Assembly: GCA_047602185.1 (NCBI GenBank)
Contig: JASGHY010000001.1
Coordinates: 4,340,001-4,404,000 of the forward strand
From: PMP191F sp047602185
GTDB lineage: Bacteria > Bacteroidota > Bacteroidia > Chitinophagales > Chitinophagaceae
DNA length: 64,000 bases
Reading direction: 5' to 3'
Translations under genes and position numbers: made by a program
Shown: one piece after another, positions 18,810-27,102 of the stretch
Position numbering within the stretch: the first letter of the stretch is position 1
Layout: each line of letters opens with the position of its first letter
The notes under the pieces: model-generated
Databases searched by the model: none
What the model was told of the DNA's origin: nothing
Seen by the model: the letters and a program-made list of their open reading frames with translations, nothing else

Positions 18810-18837
18810 AAGCTTCGACATACTTCTTCAAATACAG

Positions 18838-18865
18838 ATCCCGCTTTAACAGGCGGGATTTTTTT
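18838..18865 (+). terminator. Terminator after the E2 gene
   Basis: ATCCCGC-TTTAACAG-GCGGGAT is followed by seven T. The REP array begins 10 bp later. Confidence 0.85.
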
Positions 18866-18874
18866 ATGCCCCGT

Positions 18875-19219
18875 GGCGCGAGAGTTAGCGTAGCACTCTC
18901 GTGTCTACTATATGTACCCAAACACAGTCCGGCATCATGATGCTACCATACTTAATCACATATACCTGATACAGACACAATCAGGGACTGGCGCGAGAGT
19001 TAGCATAGCGCTCTCGTGCCCATCATATGCACCCGGATTCAGTCCGGCATCATGGTGCTACCATACTTAATCACATATACCTGATACAGGCACAATCAGA
19101 GACTGGCGCGAGAGTTAGCGTAGCGCTCTCGTGTCTACTATATGCACCCGGACTCAGTCCGGCATCACGGTGCTACCATACTTAATCACAAATGCCTGAT
19201 ACAGGCACAAACAACCCGC
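18875..19219 (+). repeat. REP array upstream of the RAYT gene: three 115-bp units
   Basis: Units start at 18875, 18990 and 19105, exactly 115 bp apart. Each has a first hairpin with arms GCGCGAGAG and CTCTCGTGC (9 bp with one G-T pair), about 15 bp of linker, a second hairpin CCGGAC-TCA-GTCCGG, and a conserved tail with TGCTACCATACTTAATCACA and CTGATACAGGCACAA. Unit 1 has lost the left arm of the second hairpin. The tail of unit 3 runs into the 5' flank of the transposase gene. Layout and hairpins match repetitive extragenic palindromes (REP/BIME). Confidence 0.88.
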
Positions 19220-19275
19220 TCATATACCTATGCGATATAGGTGATGTTATATTTTTACCAGAAACCATTATTCCA

Positions 19276-19830
19276 ATGTCCTCAAAATACAAGGTTGGTG
19301 AAAATGCTATCCCACATTTTGTAACATCATCGGTGGTGTATTGGCTCGACGCCCTAACGAGGCCGGATTACAAAGATGTCATTGTAAATAGTTTACAGTA
19401 TTGTCAGGAGAATAAAGGCCTTATTATACATGCATGGGTCATTATGAGTAATCATGTCCATTTCATTATATCTGCAAAAGAAAACACATCGATTGCAGCC
19501 AACATGCGCGACTTCAAAAAATTCACCAGCAGGAAACTCATTGAAGCCATAAGCCAGAACAAGCAGGAAAGCAGAAAATCCTGGCTACTTAAAATGTTTG
19601 CTTACGCAGGGAAAAATAACAACAGCAATAATGACTACCAGTTCTGGCAACAAGATTATCATCCTGTTGAATTAAATACGATTGAGAAAACACAACAAAG
19701 GCTTAATTATTTACATAAAAACCCGGTCAAAGCGGGTTGGGTATGGGAACCACAGGAATATAAATACAGCAGTGCGGTAGATTACTATACAAAATCCAGC
19801 GGTCTGATAAAGATTGAGCCACTGATATAA
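19276..19830 (+). CDS. REP-associated tyrosine transposase (Y1/HUH, IS200-like)
   Basis: 184 residues from MSSKYKVGEN; a longer frame from 19192 would start inside the last REP unit. The HUH motif is at His60-Val-His62 in IMSNHVHFIIS, the metal-binding site of Y1 single-strand transposases. Candidate nucleophiles are Tyr121 or Tyr128 in DYQFWQQDYHP, and I cannot decide between them. RLNYLHKNPVKAG near residues 142-154 is typical of the RAYT group found in Bacteroidota. The gene lies between two REP arrays and has no own terminal inverted repeats, as expected for RAYT genes, which act on REP sequences rather than moving as normal insertion sequences. Confidence 0.88.
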   Translation: MSSKYKVGENAIPHFVTSSVVYWLDALTRPDYKDVIVNSLQYCQENKGLIIHAWVIMSNHVHFIISAKENTSIAANMRDFKKFTSRKLIEAISQNKQESRKSWLLKMFAYAGKNNNSNNDYQFWQQDYHPVELNTIEKTQQRLNYLHKNPVKAGWVWEPQEYKYSSAVDYYTKSSGLIKIEPLI

Positions 19831-19846
19831 ATTCATCAACTCAACT

Positions 19847-20140
19847 GGCGCGAGAGTTAGCGCAGCGCTCTCGTGCCTACCATATGCACCCGGACTCAGT
19901 CCGGCATCAGAGTGCTACCATACTTAAGTAAATCATCCACTCTCAGTGACTGGAAGGCAGCACAGCGCTCTCGTGCATGCCATACGATCCCGGACTCAGT
20001 CCGGCATCACGCAGCAACCATAAACAATCAAACCAAACCCAGAACTGGCGCGAGAGTTAGCGTAGCACTCTCGAGCCCACCATATGCTCCCGGACTCAGT
20101 CCGGCATCACGAAGCAACCATATACAATCAAACCAAACCC
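19847..20140 (+). repeat. REP array downstream of the RAYT gene: three units
   Basis: Units begin at 19847, about 19952 and 20047. The first and third have the full hairpins; the second has lost its GCGCGAGAG left arm but keeps CGCTCTCGTGC and the second hairpin (19990-20005). The unit length is about 95-105 bp, and the tail differs from the upstream array (AACAATCAAACCAAACCC), resembling the tail of the distant array at 33.6 kb. A frame running through this array (19873-20214) is a product of the repeat, not a gene. 20141-20311 is AT-rich leader of the next gene. Confidence 0.85.
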
Positions 20141-20311
20141 ACTCAGAGACCAGCTCCATATACATAGAACATTATCATACTCAATCCACTATCACGGTGT
20201 TATACAACCGTTAACCATTTCTAACAAGACATCAATCTGCTAAAATTTAATTAACTTACCCTAAAGCATAACCGGGGCATTCCACTTTAAAAACCATTAA
20301 ATTTATCCTTT

Positions 20312-20677
20312 ATGAGAATTAAATTCTATCTGGCAGCGATCTGCTGCCTGCTAATTGGCACATCCTTTACCAATACTGATACAATCAATACAAAAAAGGC
20401 GGCTGCAGCGCCCATGATCATTATAGAAGGTCATTATGATGACGGCAATGTACTCGTTTATATAGATTACAATCCCGGTACACACAAAGTAATTGGCATT
20501 ACAGTAAGTTCTAATTCAGGCACTGGCACCTCTTATACTGTTACCGGCTATGATAGCGATGCAAGGGTAACCTATTCAGCCGGTGTTTTAACCTGCACAG
20601 GGTTTCTTGTATTTTATACTATACCCGGGTATTCCGGCACCCTTACCACCAGCTGGACCGGCGACCTGACAATGTAA
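20312..20677 (+). CDS. Small secreted protein of unknown function
   Basis: 121 residues with a clear signal peptide (MRIKFYLAAICCLLIGTSF). The mature part is rich in Gly, Ser, Thr and Tyr and predicted to be all beta. I do not recognise the family and see no cysteine pairs or catalytic motif. It is preceded by the REP region and converges with the phosphoesterase gene, 23 bp away, without an obvious terminator between them. Confidence 0.65.
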   Translation: MRIKFYLAAICCLLIGTSFTNTDTINTKKAAAAPMIIIEGHYDDGNVLVYIDYNPGTHKVIGITVSSNSGTGTSYTVTGYDSDARVTYSAGVLTCTGFLVFYTIPGYSGTLTTSWTGDLTM

Positions 20678-20700
20678 ACCATGTATGCTCCGGTAATGCT

Positions 20701-22548
20701 TTATTGAGATACTTTCAGCAGTACAACTTTCCCGTCCATAGTAGCTACTACCAGGTTATTTTTATCCAACACGCGCACCGTATTCACCATGGAGTTATCA
20801 ATTTTATGTGCCCATATTACCTTTTGCAATACAGGGTCAATGGCATATACTACCCCGCTACGTGTTCCGAAAAACACCTGTCCATCCTTTTCTATCAGCA
20901 TTGAGGGTACATGTTCATAACCAAAGCCTGCGTGTAATTTCCAGGCAGGGTGCTGCGGCTCACGACTGGCAGCATAGGCAACAATAGTATCCTGCATGGT
21001 TTTACCATAGATCCATTTACCATCACCTGAAATACCGATTGACTCACGTACTGTAGCTTCATTATTACGCCATAAGCTGGCACCGGTAGCGGCATCAATA
21101 GCAGTGATATACCTGTCTGGTGCTACAACATACACCACACCATCATGCACAACGGGAATACAGGAGGCAGGAGAAAAGTTAATGACAGGCGAACCATTGC
21201 TCCATTTCCACAAAAGATTACCATTACCTCTGTCGAGTGCATACAGGTTTCTATCCCAGGCACCAAAGATGATCTTATTCTCATATACCAGTGGTGTACT
21301 CACCACAGGCCCGGTTAATCCCGCATATCTCCACAGAAAAGCGCCCGTTCTTATATCCAGCGCATTAAAATGATGATCACTGCCGCCAATAAACACAGTA
21401 TCCTTTACAATAACCGGGCAGCCCAAAACAGCAGCATCCGTTTTTGTTTTCCACTGCAATTTACCTGTACCCGCCTGCAGGCAATAAACATATCCATCAC
21501 CTGATCCCAGCACTACTTTATCACCCTGCACTGCGGGAGAAGAGAAAACAGAACCCTGTGTAGCAAATGACCATTTCTTTTTCCCGTTCTGTTGCGACAG
21601 TGCTATTACTTCACCATTCTGATTGCCAAAGATCACCAGCCCGTTTGTAACGGCAGGTGTAGAAATAACGTTCGCGTCCGATGCAAATGTCCACGCAGTC
21701 TTTACTTGTCCGTATTGCGTGTTAATACTGTAATCAGGACGTTCAGATGCTTTTGAAGCCACGTACTGATGACGCTCCACTTTAACTGCCGTCCATGCAG
21801 GCAATGTTGTTTCACCCGGTTGTCTTTCCGTGTACACGATCGAATCCGTATGTACATCCACAATATTATAACCACCGATGGCTGCTTTTGCACGCAGGTT
21901 AGACCGGCCCATCACTGCAGGAATACCTTCAAAATTATATGCCTTATTCTGATGACCATGTCCACAGATAGCAAGAATAGTATTGTGTTGTTTCAGGCGA
22001 TCAATGGCTTCGTACCAGTTATCAAGATCTTTGGTAAGCGGGTAATGATTACAGAAAATAAGTGGCTGGTCTTTTGAAGTTTCTTTCAATACTTTATCCA
22101 TCCACACAACGGCATCGCGTGGAATATGCCCGTCGCTCATACGCACATAAGGGCCGGATGCACAACCAATAAAACGCACGCCATTATAATCAAATGTAAA
22201 TTTATCATATCCGAAAGTGCGCATAAAACTCACACCACCGCTCTCGCTCCATCCCGCATCGTGATTTCCGGGAATAATGTAATAGGGCAAACGCAGGCTA
22301 TCCAGGATCTGCTTAGCCAGTTTCAGTTGCTCATCAGTACCCAGCTCTGTAATATCCCCTGTAATGATCGCAAAAGCAATATCAGGCTGGCTATTCAGGT
22401 CCTTTATCGTACGGCGAAGATCTTCCTCTGCAGAGCCATTAGGCGAACCAATATGAGTATCACTGATATGTGCAAATTTAAATGGCTTAAACTGTGCATA
22501 ACCAGCGATGCTACCGAAAAAAACCAGGAGCAGGAACAACTGTTTCAT
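20701..22548 (-). CDS. Secreted metallophosphoesterase fused to a PQQ-type beta-propeller
   Basis: 615 residues from MKQLFLLLVFFGS, a signal peptide ending near GYAQF; the longer frame adds 16 charged residues before it. Residues about 18-230 are a calcineurin-like phosphoesterase: HISDTHIGS, GDITELG, GNHDAG, and NHYPL/GHGHQNK supply the two-metal site. Residues about 295-615 hold repeated PQQ/BamB-like blades (FGNQNGEVIALSQQNGKKKWSF, GSGDGYVYCLQAGTGKLQWK). It is presumably periplasmic or surface-exposed. The substrate is unknown; the propeller may bind partners rather than PQQ. Confidence 0.88.
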   Translation of the reverse strand: MKQLFLLLVFFGSIAGYAQFKPFKFAHISDTHIGSPNGSAEEDLRRTIKDLNSQPDIAFAIITGDITELGTDEQLKLAKQILDSLRLPYYIIPGNHDAGWSESGGVSFMRTFGYDKFTFDYNGVRFIGCASGPYVRMSDGHIPRDAVVWMDKVLKETSKDQPLIFCNHYPLTKDLDNWYEAIDRLKQHNTILAICGHGHQNKAYNFEGIPAVMGRSNLRAKAAIGGYNIVDVHTDSIVYTERQPGETTLPAWTAVKVERHQYVASKASERPDYSINTQYGQVKTAWTFASDANVISTPAVTNGLVIFGNQNGEVIALSQQNGKKKWSFATQGSVFSSPAVQGDKVVLGSGDGYVYCLQAGTGKLQWKTKTDAAVLGCPVIVKDTVFIGGSDHHFNALDIRTGAFLWRYAGLTGPVVSTPLVYENKIIFGAWDRNLYALDRGNGNLLWKWSNGSPVINFSPASCIPVVHDGVVYVVAPDRYITAIDAATGASLWRNNEATVRESIGISGDGKWIYGKTMQDTIVAYAASREPQHPAWKLHAGFGYEHVPSMLIEKDGQVFFGTRSGVVYAIDPVLQKVIWAHKIDNSMVNTVRVLDKNNLVVATMDGKVVLLKVSQ

Positions 22549-22640
22549 GTTACCAAGATAGCCATCATTTTCAGTTCGTTTGTACCACCTGTACATTTAA
22601 GTTTTTTTAATCGTTACCATTAACATCTTTTATATATTTT

Positions 22641-22662
22641 CGGTCATTAAACCCCTTGACCG
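22641..22662 (+). promoter_or_regulatory. Inverted repeat just before the NfeD-like gene
   Basis: CGGTCA (22641-22646) and TGACCG (22657-22662) flank 10 bp and extend by one more T-A pair on each side. It follows a TATATTTT stretch that may be the -7 element and ends 3 bp before the ATG. It could be an operator or a hairpin over the ribosome-binding region. Confidence 0.35.
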
Positions 22663-22665
22663 ACC

Positions 22666-23247
22666 ATGTTACTGAACCTCTCTGCCTGGTGGCAATCTAT
22701 GGAGCTATTCCATAAAATATTCTGGGTTATCGCCCTGTTGTTCTCATTACTTTTCCTGTTACAAACAGTTTTTTCCTTTGCTGATACGGATGTGGATGCT
22801 GCCGGAGATTCTGATCATGCCATTGGTCACGACGAAGGTGTGGATTACCAGTTCTTCACCATTAAAAACCTCATTGCCTTTTTTACCATTTTCGGATGGG
22901 TAGGTATTGCTGCGTACAGCGGAGGCATGAGTAAAATATTTACTATTGGCATTGCTGTTATTGGTGGCCTGTTAATGATCGCTATCATGGCATTGCTGTT
23001 CCGCAACGTAGGTAAACTAAAACACAGCGGCACGCTTGAATTAAACAACGCCATTAACAAAGTAGGCAACACCTATCTCTTTATTCCCGGCAAACGCAGT
23101 GGCCTGGGCAAAGTACATGTACAGGTACAGGGAGCGTTAAAAGAACTACCAGCTATGACCGATGATGACGATGATATAGCTACCGGTAAGATCATCAAAG
23201 TGCTTGCAATTATTGACAACCGCATTTTGCTGGTAAGCAAAGTATAG
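22666..23247 (+). CDS. NfeD-like membrane protein (flotillin partner)
   Basis: 193 residues: transmembrane segments at about 18-38, 64-84 and 88-112, an acidic loop (FADTDVDAAGDSDHAIGHDEG), then a C-terminal domain of about 75 residues (KVGNTYLFIPGKRSGLGKVHVQVQG... IIDNRILLVSKV) that fits the small OB-fold of short NfeD proteins. Genes of this type sit next to flotillin genes in many bacteria and are thought to work with them in membrane microdomains. Here flotillin follows 41 bp downstream on the same strand, so one operon is likely. Confidence 0.8.
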   Translation: MLLNLSAWWQSMELFHKIFWVIALLFSLLFLLQTVFSFADTDVDAAGDSDHAIGHDEGVDYQFFTIKNLIAFFTIFGWVGIAAYSGGMSKIFTIGIAVIGGLLMIAIMALLFRNVGKLKHSGTLELNNAINKVGNTYLFIPGKRSGLGKVHVQVQGALKELPAMTDDDDDIATGKIIKVLAIIDNRILLVSKV

Positions 23248-23288
23248 TCTGATACCCCCCTCTATAAACCTCTTAAAACCTTTTTATT

Positions 23289-24854
23289 ATGGATTATATT
23301 CTCATTGCGATTGCCGTCGCCGTCCTTTTCCTGTTTATCATTATTGTATCGATGTTCCGGCGATACAAACGTTGCCCCAGTGACCGCATATTAGTGGTTT
23401 ACGGAAAGGTTGGCAAATCAAAGGACGGATCTGATGGAAACCTTGCAGCCAAATGTATTCATGGTGGTGCCGCTTTTATATGGCCCGTGATCCAGGACTA
23501 TTCATTCCTTGATCTTACACCTATTTCAATCGAGGTAAATCTTACCAATGCATTAAGTAAGCAAAATATCCGTGTAGATGTGCCCTCACGTTTTACGGTA
23601 GGTATTTCAACGGAGCCGGGTGTAATGCAAAATGCAGCAGAACGTTTGCTGGGATTACAACAGGCGCAGATCCATGAGCTGTCAAGAGATATCATTCTCG
23701 GGCAGATGAGGCTTGTAGTAGCAATGATGGATATTGAAGAGATCAACAACAACCGCGATAAATTCCTCGCCAATATTGCAGCCAACGTAGAAGCAGAGCT
23801 CAATAAGATCGGTCTCAAAATGATCAACGTAAACGTAACGGATATCAAAGATGAGAGCGGTTACATTGAAGCACTGGGTAAAGAAGCAGCGGCAAAAGCA
23901 CTGAATGAAGCCAAGAAAAGCGTAGCTGAGCAGGACAAGATCGGTGAGATCGGTAAGGCGATTGCCGAAAGAGAGCGCGATATCAGCATGCAGCAAACAC
24001 AGAAAGAGCGTGATGTACAGATCTCAGAAACACAACGTGACCGTGATACACAGATCGCAATGGCTACCAAGGACAGGGAAGTATTGATTGCTGCCGCAAA
24101 ACGTGATGAGCAGATCGGTAAGGTAGAAGCAGACAGGGACACACGTATCAAATCTGCTGAAGCCAATTCAATTGCCATACAGGGTGAAAACCAGGCACGC
24201 ATCCAGATCGCCAATTCAGAAGCAGATCGTCGCGAAAAAGAAGCGGAAGCAGCCAAAAGAGCTATTGCAGCAGAAAGGATCCAGAGTGCAAAGGCGCAGG
24301 AAGAATCGTACCTCGCCGAACAAAAAGCAGAATCAGCCAGGGCTGAAAAAGAAAGAGCTTCACAGAATGCCAATGTGGTTGTATCTGCTGAAATACAGAA
24401 GCAGAAAGCTATTATTGAAGCGCAGGCTGAAGCAGAAAAGATCCGCGAAAAAGCAAAAGGTGAAGCAGATGCCATTTATGCAAAACTGGAAGCCGAAGCA
24501 CGCGGTATGTACGAGATCCTGACCAAACAGGCCGAAGGTTTAGATAAGATCGTAAAAGCAGCAGGCAACAATCCTAAGGACGCGGTATTGTTACTCATCT
24601 CCGACAAATTGCCTGAACTGGTTAAAATGCAGACAGAAGCGATCAAAAACATTAAAATTGATAAGGTTACTGTTTGGGAAAACGGCGCTAATGGTGATGG
24701 CAAAAACTCCACTGCCAGTTTCGTTTCCGGGTTATACAAAGCGGTACCGCCATTAAAAGATATTTTCGATATGGCAGGTATGGATCTCCCCTCTTACCTG
24801 GGTCAACAAAAAGATCAGGGAAAGAACGGAAGCCAGTTGGAAGTAATAGAATAA
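23289..24854 (+). CDS. Flotillin-like SPFH membrane scaffold protein
   Basis: 521 residues. An N-terminal membrane anchor (residues 3-22) is followed by the SPFH/band-7 domain (about 30-200). A long Ala/Glu/Lys/Arg-rich coiled coil (about 205-410) contains repeated heptad-like motifs (KERDVQISETQRDRDTQIA). A C-terminal assembly region ends in YLGQQKDQGKNGSQLEVIE. Flotillins oligomerise at the cytoplasmic face and organise membrane domains. The adjacent NfeD-like gene supports the assignment. A terminator lies about 180 bp downstream, after a palindromic element. Confidence 0.92.
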   Translation: MDYILIAIAVAVLFLFIIIVSMFRRYKRCPSDRILVVYGKVGKSKDGSDGNLAAKCIHGGAAFIWPVIQDYSFLDLTPISIEVNLTNALSKQNIRVDVPSRFTVGISTEPGVMQNAAERLLGLQQAQIHELSRDIILGQMRLVVAMMDIEEINNNRDKFLANIAANVEAELNKIGLKMINVNVTDIKDESGYIEALGKEAAAKALNEAKKSVAEQDKIGEIGKAIAERERDISMQQTQKERDVQISETQRDRDTQIAMATKDREVLIAAAKRDEQIGKVEADRDTRIKSAEANSIAIQGENQARIQIANSEADRREKEAEAAKRAIAAERIQSAKAQEESYLAEQKAESARAEKERASQNANVVVSAEIQKQKAIIEAQAEAEKIREKAKGEADAIYAKLEAEARGMYEILTKQAEGLDKIVKAAGNNPKDAVLLLISDKLPELVKMQTEAIKNIKIDKVTVWENGANGDGKNSTASFVSGLYKAVPPLKDIFDMAGMDLPSYLGQQKDQGKNGSQLEVIE

Positions 24855-24880
24855 GCTATTCCTGATCTCCGCTTATCTGT

Positions 24881-24983
24881 CAATGTCGTTGAATTAAGTG
24901 GCTGGTGAAGACACCAGCCACGGAACGCACCCCGGCGGGTGTCCCCACCCGCCGGAATTAAACTTCTTAACTCAACGACATTG
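24881..24983. repeat. Cloverleaf-type palindromic element, copy A (103 bp)
   Basis: The 18-nt ends CAATGTCGTTGAATTAAG and CTTAACTCAACGACATTG are inverted repeats with one mismatch. Inside lie two further hairpins: TGGCTGGTG-AAGA-CACCAGCCA and CCGGCGGGTG-TCC-CCACCCGCCGG. A second copy of the same length is at 38175. The flanks GCTTATCTGT and GCTTGCCTGT match at 8 of 10 positions and may be a decayed target duplication. There are no coding bases. Confidence 0.85.
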
Positions 24984-25034
24984 GCTTGCCTGTATCCCGA
25001 TAGTCAGACAAATCATTATTGATCTTATAGAACA

Positions 25035-25068
25035 AACGGTGCCAATTGTATAGGGCACCGTTTTTTTT
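25035..25068 (+). terminator. Terminator downstream of the NfeD-flotillin operon
   Basis: ACGGTGCC and GGCACCGT form the stem around a loop of about 10 nt, followed by eight T. Confidence 0.82.
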
Positions 25069-25121
25069 GTACTTAACAGCAGCAGCATTTTTACAATACA
25101 AATTTTCCTTACCTTAAATCA

Positions 25122-25976
25122 GTGTTACAACGATCCACTATACAACTACTACGTTTTCATTTCTCTTTTTTTCTCATGCCGGTGTACCTGTTTGCCCTCA
25201 GCCAGGTACCGCAGATACGGGTCAGCAATGCATTGTTGATATTTGTCATCCTGCACCTGCTGGTTTATCCTGCCAGCAATGGTTACAATTCTTATATGGA
25301 CAGAGATGAGAATAGCATAGGAGGTATTAAAAAGCCAATGCAACCAACGATCGAACTGTTTCGTACCAGCATTGCAATGGATTGTCTCGCCGTACTCCTC
25401 AGTCTTATCATCAGCATATGGTTTACCATTGGTATTACAGCCTATATACTTGCATCGCGGGCATATAGCTATCGCGGTATCCGGTTAAAACGATACCCCG
25501 TCACCGGCTACCTCACTGTGGTCATTTTCCAGGGAGCAGTTACTTTTTTCCTGGTCTATCACGGCAGCAGTACCGACCTTACCACCGCAGTGCCGCTTGC
25601 GGGTATCATCGCCGCTTCTTTATTAATAGGCGGTTTTTATCCGCTTACACAGATTTACCAGCACGAGGCCGACCGCAAAGATGGTGTTACTACCATCAGC
25701 GCTATGCTGGGCTATCGTGGCACATTTTTTTTAACAGGCATCATGTATGTCCTGGCAATGAGTTGTTTATTCTATTGGTTCACCAGCATACATCAGCAAA
25801 TAAATTTCTTTATACTGGCAACTGCTATGGCACCCGTTGTCGTATATTTTTTTATATGGTTCATTAAAGTATGGAAACAGGAAGCAGCAGCCAGTTTTTC
25901 CAACACTATGCAAATGAATATCCTGGCATCAGTTTGCACCAACGCAGCTTTCCTGATCCTGTTAATCCGGAGGTAA
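25122..25976 (+). CDS. UbiA-family prenyltransferase-like membrane protein
   Basis: 284 residues from a GTG start; the next ATG (25176) would cut into the first membrane helix. About eight to nine hydrophobic helices are seen. The first Asp-rich motif is NGYNSYMDRDEN (about residues 48-59) and the second is HEADRKDG, matching the NxxxD and DxxxD prenyl-diphosphate/magnesium sites of the UbiA family. It should attach an isoprenoid chain to an aromatic or similar acceptor in the membrane. It is the first gene of a four-gene set with a type III polyketide synthase, so the acceptor may be the polyketide product (inference). Confidence 0.8.
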   Translation: MLQRSTIQLLRFHFSFFLMPVYLFALSQVPQIRVSNALLIFVILHLLVYPASNGYNSYMDRDENSIGGIKKPMQPTIELFRTSIAMDCLAVLLSLIISIWFTIGITAYILASRAYSYRGIRLKRYPVTGYLTVVIFQGAVTFFLVYHGSSTDLTTAVPLAGIIAASLLIGGFYPLTQIYQHEADRKDGVTTISAMLGYRGTFFLTGIMYVLAMSCLFYWFTSIHQQINFFILATAMAPVVVYFFIWFIKVWKQEAAASFSNTMQMNILASVCTNAAFLILLIRR

Positions 25977-25979
25977 GGT

Positions 25980-27083
25980 TTGAGTAAAATTATTTCGATA
26001 GGCACTGCAGTAGCAGCATATAAACATAAACAGGATGATATCCTGCAATTTATGCAGCAGGTATATGCATTGGATGAACAGGAAAACCGCAAACTTCGCT
26101 TCCTGTATCATCATAGCGGTATCCAGACCCGCTATTCTGTAATTCCCGATTACAGCCGCTCATTACCCGAATGGAAATTCTATCCACATACTGAAAATAT
26201 AGAACCCTTTCCGGCACTGGAACAGCGCATGGCATGGTACCACAAATATGCCGCGCCACTTTCTTTAAATGCCATCAGGGATTGTATTGATGGAAAGATC
26301 AAAACAGAAGATATTACCCATCTCATTACAGTAAGCTGCACCGGCATGAGTGCGCCGGGGCTTGAATTACAACTGATGGAGTTGCTCGATCTGCCCAGGA
26401 ACACTTATCGTACCTCTGTCAATTTTATGGGTTGCTATGCAGCAATCCACGCACTTAAAATTGCAGATGCTATCTGCAAAAGCGAAGCAAATGCCAATGT
26501 ACTGATCGTTTGTACAGAATTGTGTACCCTGCATTTTCAACGCGAAGGCACTATGGACAATATTGCTTCCGGACTGTTGTTTTCAGATGGCAGTGCCGCT
26601 GTTATCGTCTCTTCTGACAACCATCCCCTAAAAGGATTACAACTGAATAGCTTTTACTCCGAAGTAGTGTCCAAAGGAAAAAAGGATATGGCATGGGAAT
26701 TATCATCATCAGGCTTTTTAATGACACTCAGCGGTTATGTACCCGAACTGATAGAAGAAGATTTTGATAAACTGGCAGCAAACGCCTTTGCCAAAGCAGG
26801 CATCACACGCGAGCAGGTTACGCGCTGGTGCATACATCCCGGCGGCAAAAAGATCCTCGAAGCCATTCACAAAAGCCTCCGGCTGCACAATGGCCAACTG
26901 GATACCTGCTATGAAGTACTTGCAGAATATGGCAATATGTCTTCGCCTACTATCTTATTCGTCCTGGAAAAGCTATTAAACACCATCAGCAGGCAACCTG
27001 CACAAAAAGAAGTTGTATTTGGCGCAGCCTTCGGACCGGGACTTACAATGGAAACCTTTGTAGCCTCACCATCTGACCTGTAA
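25980..27083 (+). CDS. Type III polyketide synthase (chalcone/stilbene synthase family)
   Basis: 367 residues, normal for the family. The start is TTG at 25980, 3 bp after the UbiA stop, with GGAGG at 25969-25973 inside the last UbiA codons, so translational coupling is likely. The catalytic triad is Cys152 (NFMGCYAAIHAL), His286 (CIHPGGKK) and Asn319 (YGNMSS), and the C-terminal GPGLT (FGAAFGPGLTME) loop is present. These homodimers condense malonyl-CoA on an acyl-CoA starter to give pyrones, resorcinols or phloroglucinols. The product cannot be read from the sequence. Confidence 0.93.
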   Translation: MSKIISIGTAVAAYKHKQDDILQFMQQVYALDEQENRKLRFLYHHSGIQTRYSVIPDYSRSLPEWKFYPHTENIEPFPALEQRMAWYHKYAAPLSLNAIRDCIDGKIKTEDITHLITVSCTGMSAPGLELQLMELLDLPRNTYRTSVNFMGCYAAIHALKIADAICKSEANANVLIVCTELCTLHFQREGTMDNIASGLLFSDGSAAVIVSSDNHPLKGLQLNSFYSEVVSKGKKDMAWELSSSGFLMTLSGYVPELIEEDFDKLAANAFAKAGITREQVTRWCIHPGGKKILEAIHKSLRLHNGQLDTCYEVLAEYGNMSSPTILFVLEKLLNTISRQPAQKEVVFGAAFGPGLTMETFVASPSDL

Positions 27084-27102
27084 AAACAGCTATTTTAAAA
27101 CA

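Noticed and set aside
19192..19275. Upstream start for the RAYT protein
   Set aside because: The extra 28 residues are coded by the last REP unit and its flank; known relatives begin near MSSKYKV.
18875..20140. CRISPR array
   Set aside because: The units repeat over almost their full 95-115 bp, have no unique spacers of uniform length, and no cas gene is nearby. They contain paired hairpins typical of REP sequences.
19873..20214. 113-codon frame after the RAYT gene
   Set aside because: It runs through REP units and is explained by them.
24871..24993. Clear target-site duplication around cloverleaf copy A
   Set aside because: The 10-bp flanks match at only 8 positions and copy B has no such flanks, so this stays a suggestion.
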